A DNA stretch of 64,000 nt, taken from NCBI GenBank assembly GCA_004123355.1, contig SCHM01000002.1:3879569-3943568 (forward strand), written 5' to 3'. This document shows, piece by piece, positions 59,799 through 64,000 of the stretch (the stretch's first letter is position 1; every line of letters starts with the position of its first letter). Made by a program: the position numbers and the translations under genes. The DNA comes from Amphirosellinia nigrospora. Its lineage: Eukaryota; Ascomycota; Sordariomycetes; Xylariales; Xylariaceae. Below the pieces are notes generated by a model. That model searched no databases. It had not been told where the DNA came from and saw only the letters and a list, made by a program, of their open reading frames with translations.

Positions 59799-62143
59799 AT
59801 GCGTCTCCTTAATGTAAAGACTCTCAAGCTCGAGGACTTCCTATCGGCCAAAAAACGTCCAAAGTACGCAATCTTATCTCATACGTGGCTTGAAGAAGAG
59901 GTTCTGTTCCACCATATCAAGAATCTTGAGCGCCCGGCCTTGGAGAAGCTTAAAGGGTTCGCAAAGATTAGAGACAGTTGCGCTCAGGCTCGGGCTGACA
60001 ACTATGACTACATCTGGATCGACACATGCTGTATCGACAAGTCAAGCAGCGCAGAGCTCTCGGAAGCTATCAACTCCATGTTTGCCTGGTATCGACAGTC
60101 TGATGTTTGCTATGGGTTCCTTGCCGATGTGAAGGGGGATGATACGAGATCGCTTTATAGGAGCAGGTGGTTTAAGCGCGGTTGGACATTACAAGAATTG
60201 ATCGCACCTGACAATTTCATATTTGGTAAGTACCGTTACCTCCTGGGTCAGATACTCAGTTCTCCATTATTTGTGTTTGAGTCATTCTTGAACTAACTCT
60301 TGGATAGTAAGTAAAGCCAATTTAAAGGAAAGGACTACGTTGTGCAGAATATAAAAGCGCAAGAAGGAGCAAGTAACAGTAGCATGTTGACAGATTGCAG
60401 TATGATATATGAATTGGCAAGAGTTGGGCCGACGTGAGCGACTGGTCAGTGTAGTAAGTAACATAACTGGTATCGACGAAAACATATTGTCGCGGAACTT
60501 GACCCCCAAACACACGCACGACATCCAACCGAGAAATGCACTGTGCGCTGTCTGCGGCCTACCAGAGTCTATTGACGAAATTCTCAGAAATATTTCCATT
60601 GCGTCCAAGATGTCTTGGAGCGCAAAACGGCAGACAACCGAGGCGAAGACCGTTCATACTGTCTTCTAGGTTTATTTGGAGTCAACATGCCATTACTATA
60701 TGGCGAAGGCGAAGCAGCAGCTTGGAAGCGGCTATTGGATGAGGTTATTAAGAAGAGCAATGATCAGTCGGTGTTTGCTTTCGACTACTCAGCTGAAACG
60801 GGATATGAATATACGACCACTGGATGTCGGTTGTTCTATCTGGGGGCGGAATCTAGTAAGTAATATTGACCATCCCGTTTGGTATTTTCCTTGCTTCTTG
60901 TTCTGTTCAAACCATACTTAGGCCAGAATCTTCAAGTATCCGAAGACCACTAAATCTTCGAACTAATCGTGTTACAGCGCCCAGAACGCTGGACGATATA
61001 CGAAGAATATTCAGCTTCCCAGCAGCAGCCCGTCCAGGACAATGGGGTTCGTGGCTGGCGACCTCGTACTGGAAATCTGGCTTTGTCCCCTAATTCCAAA
61101 AGATCCGAGTAAGTGGACTGTGCGGAAGACATACAGAGATACTTTTGCCGGCCTGCTCGAGTGTAAAGTGATAGGTGACCCTCTCGCCTGGCCAGTCATA
61201 TTTGTCAAGCCAATTGCAGGAAGTGACAATAAATTCATTCGGATGCCGAGTAATCTGTTGAGAATCGATATGCAGGGGGATCCCACCTTCAAGTCGTGTA
61301 GACAACCAAAAAGAGGTGAGACTATAAGATTGGGTGCAATAGCGGATGATGTAAGCTTAATTCTTGCCCTACTAACCCATGACGTGGGCTAATGACTCAA
61401 GGCACATACGATATCAGCAAGGCAAAACTTCGAAAGATAACTATCGTCGATCATGAGCCAGGGACACTTAGTGAACACTATTAATCACATCACGAAACCA
61501 CTTCAAGTAATGCCTATCTTACAGCCGGAGTCTTTCCATTACAAGCTTGACTCTAGCTATCCAGAATCACAAAACGGTAATATTGGCACTATTCCGGTCT
61601 TTTGGGTCAGGACTTTATGGGAATGGCCAGTGAGTACTCCCCAGGGATTATTTCTTCCCAATACACGTATGTTTGAGAACCAACAATCTCTCAACTGGTT
61701 ACTTACGCGAATGGCAGTCTTCAGCAATGATAACCGATTCCCATTCGTTGTGACGTGGGGCCCAGGGCCATCCCGAGACGAGAGGCCTTGGTGCAAGCTC
61801 TTCACGTTGGCAGAGCTGACCCTTCCAAATATGAGAGCCAGAAGCATTACTTAGCCCGGTCAATTCGACACAGCGCTTGGGAAGAGCAAAAACACAAAAG
61901 CCTACAGCTAGAGGACTTCAAGGTAAACTAAGACGGTACGTGACGAGGACGTTGTCGCTTTTGGTGACTGTACATTACTGTCGGATCCAGAATGTCAAAG
62001 TGTTGGACCGTGAGATATGGCAGCTTCAGGTTGAGGTCAAACCACTCACGCGAGATCGGCAGGCGGAAAAGCCCGCTGAGGAGAAAGTGAGGGCACTAGG
62101 AGCGATCACACAGGAGGTAAATAGAGCATACTTAGCAAGATAG
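59799..62143 (+). CDS. HET-domain protein, frame-disrupted
   Basis: The HET domain is found in fungal proteins that trigger incompatibility cell death after non-self recognition. The HET consensus is clear from residue 1: MRLLNVKTLKLEDF, PKYAILSHTWLEEEVLF, the block KIRDSCAQARADNYDYIWID, TCCIDKSSSAELSEAINSMF, YRQSDVCYGFLADV, SRWFKRGWTLQELIAP. An intron starts after the FIFG codons (donor at 60226). The next exons contain WQELGRRERL, SNITGI, then MSWSAKRQTT and YCLLGLFGVNMPLLYGEG, the conserved end of the domain. A lost C at 60638-60639 splits these last two. The remaining 1.3 kb carries several frame changes and encodes a less conserved C-terminal region (TFAGLLECKVIGDPLAWP, TYDISKAKLRKITIVDHEPG, VFWVRTLWEWP, LDREIWQLQVEVKPL). 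I cannot recognise a further domain there. Confidence 0.87.
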
Positions 62144-62613
62144 TATGAATGCTCCTGGCGGGTTTGAAGTTACATCAGCACCATAAGGACGGAGTAGTTA
62201 TGTCAAGTACAACAGTGGTATCAAATATGATGTCGGGCCTGTCTTTATTACTTTCGTGCCCTTTCCGAGCTCCTTTGCGTATTGGCTATCGCTGCGCGCT
62301 TGTGAGAGACTCTCAGTCAACATAAAAAGACTAAGCGCCACACACGATCGCGTGGACTGATGGTCGTGGAGTGGAAAATTGTACACGTCATGCTTTTGCT
62401 GCTGGGCTCTCAGAAGACGACCCGTTCGAAATGGCCGGCGCTCGCTTCGTAGGCGCAAATTCGGTATGGATGTTAGGAAGATCTTCATCCTGTGTGTACC
62501 ACTAAATCTGAATGGACGGATATTTGGTTGATTAGTTCATGATTTTCATCAATTGTATCTCAGGGGGAAATGCATGTTAACTTGCGCAACCAGGACGTAG
62601 GTCTGATAAGTGA

Positions 62614-62668
62614 CCAATAGGTTTAGTTTAGCACCCGTACGGACCCAGGGCTAAGGGGCCCTTATAAA
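62614..62668 (+). promoter_or_regulatory. Possible promoter: CCAAT box and TATAAA
   Basis: CCAAT at 62614 and TATAAA at 62663 lie in tandem on the plus strand, followed by a GC-rich then pyrimidine-rich stretch. The spacing fits a core promoter or the start region of an LTR. Short motifs alone are weak evidence. Confidence 0.3.
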
Positions 62669-62692
62669 GGGGCTCCGCGGCCACGAGTCCGT

Positions 62693-62747
62693 GTGAGGAG
62701 TTTTCCTCGTCACCTCACTTTTCCACCTCCCACGAAGGGGTGGTTTT
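62693..62747 (+). other. Two adjacent stem-loops, the second followed by a T-run
   Basis: GTGAGG at 62693-62698 pairs with CCTCAC at 62713-62718. Then CCACC...GGTGG, extended by CC/GG, forms a second stem around a CACGAA loop near 62723-62742, directly followed by TTTTT. The shape resembles a small structured RNA with a polymerase III-type stop, but no A/B boxes are evident. Confidence 0.35.
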
Positions 62748-63385
62748 TGTCATAGTCGAGGTTTTTATTTCCCGCCCGCGGCCCTGAGTTCTTTAGTTCG
62801 GTGGTAGCCATGGGCTGGAAGGAAGGAGGGGGGGATTGCGTTGGGTTGTATTTGTTTTGCTTTTTTAGTTTGGGTGGCTATTCGAGGTCTGGTTGCTCCG
62901 GCTACAACTGTACAGCTTGTCCTGGCTCGGTACGACGAAAGCGCAGCGACTAGGCGTCGAATGGCTGCTCATGCTCCCCCAACATATGCGTTCAAACCAA
63001 TCCGTGTGCGAGTCCCTATTGAGTGCGTAGAACTTAGGTACGTAGCAGGAGTTACAATCTGCAGCTACAGTCGAACGGCACAGCCCCTCGAATCAAGACT
63101 TCCGGCCCTATCGTTGCAGCACTGCCACGACGTACCCTATTACTGTAAAGTCCTCCGATTGTCAGCACCAGTTTGATGATTGAATTACCCCCTTCCTCCC
63201 TATTAGAGAGTGGAATTTGCTGTCGAGGTCGGCTGCTACCTGTGTTGTTCCTTACGATGTCCAGCTACAGCTTCCCACCGGACTATTTCGGTAGACGTGG
63301 GGTTTCTGTCAGTGGCCAGTCAGCTTTTCAACAGGCTGGAATGCGAGTTATGACGCTGAGTATTACCCAAGTTACAGGCGCCTAG

Positions 63386-63955
63386 GCAGGGTGGGGTGGA
63401 GGTGATTCGAATTGGCCCCAAAATGGTGGCGGTCCGATCGGAGTCGGATCCCCTCGAGTTCAGGAAATTACCAACGACCCGAACGAGTGCGATACTCCAG
63501 GCGGACATGCCAATGATGACGAAGACAAGAATGATAATGAAAGCGATATATCAAGCCCACAACTGCAGCTTCCGCCACAATCCATCGAGGAGTCAGGCGA
63601 ACAGTCTAACACGAAAGCGCAAATACCAGGACCAGTTAGATACAGCTCAAATCCCATCAACACTTCTTTTCAGGTCCCCCAGGGCCTCATTGGTCCGGTG
63701 TATCTCCTCACGCCCGTGATTAAGCTACCGCAGGTATTCACTCGGCGCAATGATCACGTTCACACCGGCGAGGGCAACGCGGATTTGTCTCGTCTCGAAG
63801 CGGGCGAGACCAATGATCTCTCCCACCCGCTTCTGGATTGGCACCAGACTTGGCCGATTCATAACACCCAGTCTCAACAAGACGCAGGGAGTCTGGATTC
63901 ACTACATCTCCGGCCCGAGAAGCCATCTGCGCTCGACCATTGTGCGGTCAGATAG
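63386..63955 (+). CDS. Unrecognised open frame of 190 codons, probably an internal or terminal exon
   Basis: The plus strand is open from after a TAG at 63383-63385 to a TAG at 63953-63955. There is no ATG near its beginning, so if coding it is an exon joined to something upstream. It begins Gly/Asn-rich (GGGDSNWPQNGGG). It then has an acidic stretch (NDDEDKNDNESD near 63510), a Gln/Pro-rich part (PQLQLPPQS), VPQGLIGPVYLLTPVIKLPQ (near 63700) and a His/Asp/Leu-rich end. There is no membrane segment or catalytic motif. It could be part of a gene or of a mobile element. I do not recognise a family. Confidence 0.35.
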   Translation, partial: AGWGGGDSNWPQNGGGPIGVGSPRVQEITNDPNECDTPGGHANDDEDKNDNESDISSPQLQLPPQSIEESGEQSNTKAQIPGPVRYSSNPINTSFQVPQGLIGPVYLLTPVIKLPQVFTRRNDHVHTGEGNADLSRLEAGETNDLSHPLLDWHQTWPIHNTQSQQDAGSLDSLHLRPEKPSALDHCAVR

Positions 63956-64000
63956 CGTAGTAGCGGCAAGAAGATCACCAATAAGGCTGGCGTGTAATAA

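Larger units (their letters stand above)
62144..63385. other. Intergenic region with promoter-like and hairpin signals
   Basis: 1.2 kb without a recognised gene. It contains a CCAAT box (62614-62618) and a TATAAA about 45 bases further (62663-62668), then two adjacent inverted repeats and a pyrimidine-rich stretch to about 62790. Plus-strand open frames near 62841-63176 are not recognisable. Confidence 0.45.

Noticed and set aside
1-64000. tRNA, rRNA or telomere repeats
   Set aside because: I looked for B-box-like GGTTCGANTCC words, rRNA-like stretches and TTAGGG runs and found no convincing example. A covariance-model search would be decisive.

Overview
The window looks like nuclear DNA of a filamentous ascomycete (Pezizomycotina, perhaps Sordariomycetes). 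Three things point there. Genes carry short GT-AG introns of about 50-110 bases. An AT-rich block has the dinucleotide signature of repeat-induced point mutation (RIP). The gene families (UvsB/ATR kinase, HET-domain protein, phosphorylase-NACHT-ankyrin NLR, AA9 polysaccharide monooxygenase) are typical of the group. The lineage below Pezizomycotina is a guess from gene content and from GGTA/TACC-rich spacers.

Layout. 1-11.4 kb is an AT-rich, gene-free, RIP-mutated block with degenerate tandem arrays; it ends abruptly near 11.4 kb. 12.4-42.4 kb is a housekeeping block: an Arg/Glu-rich fungal protein resembling the DUF8035 family (-), transcription repressor NC2 beta (-), a short-chain dehydrogenase (-), an unknown small protein (-), cytochrome oxidase assembly factor COX16 (-), the checkpoint kinase ATR/UvsB (+), a PARP-type zinc-finger protein with a basic/acidic AT-hook-like tail (+), and ER membrane complex subunit EMC1 (+). 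43.4-62.1 kb is an accessory block: a phosphorylase-NACHT-ankyrin NLR (+), a CorA-like membrane protein (-), a secreted ascorbate-oxidase-type multicopper oxidase (-), a secreted AA9 LPMO (+), a secreted alpha/beta hydrolase (-) and a HET-domain protein (+). The last 2 kb holds a promoter-like stretch and an unrecognised open frame.

How the genes relate. The housekeeping genes belong to separate pathways, although ATR and the PARP-type zinc-finger gene are neighbours and both could act at damaged DNA. The multicopper oxidase, LPMO and secreted hydrolase fit extracellular breakdown of plant material. The NLR and HET protein belong to families used in fungal self/non-self recognition and regulated cell death.

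Most conserved genes here, including normally essential ones, are broken by single-base changes that are mostly one-base losses in homopolymers. The simplest reading is uncorrected long-read sequence rather than gene decay. I therefore annotate these loci as genes with disrupted frames and give outer limits rather than exact exons. I found no tRNA, rRNA, CRISPR array, telomeric repeat or intact transposon.
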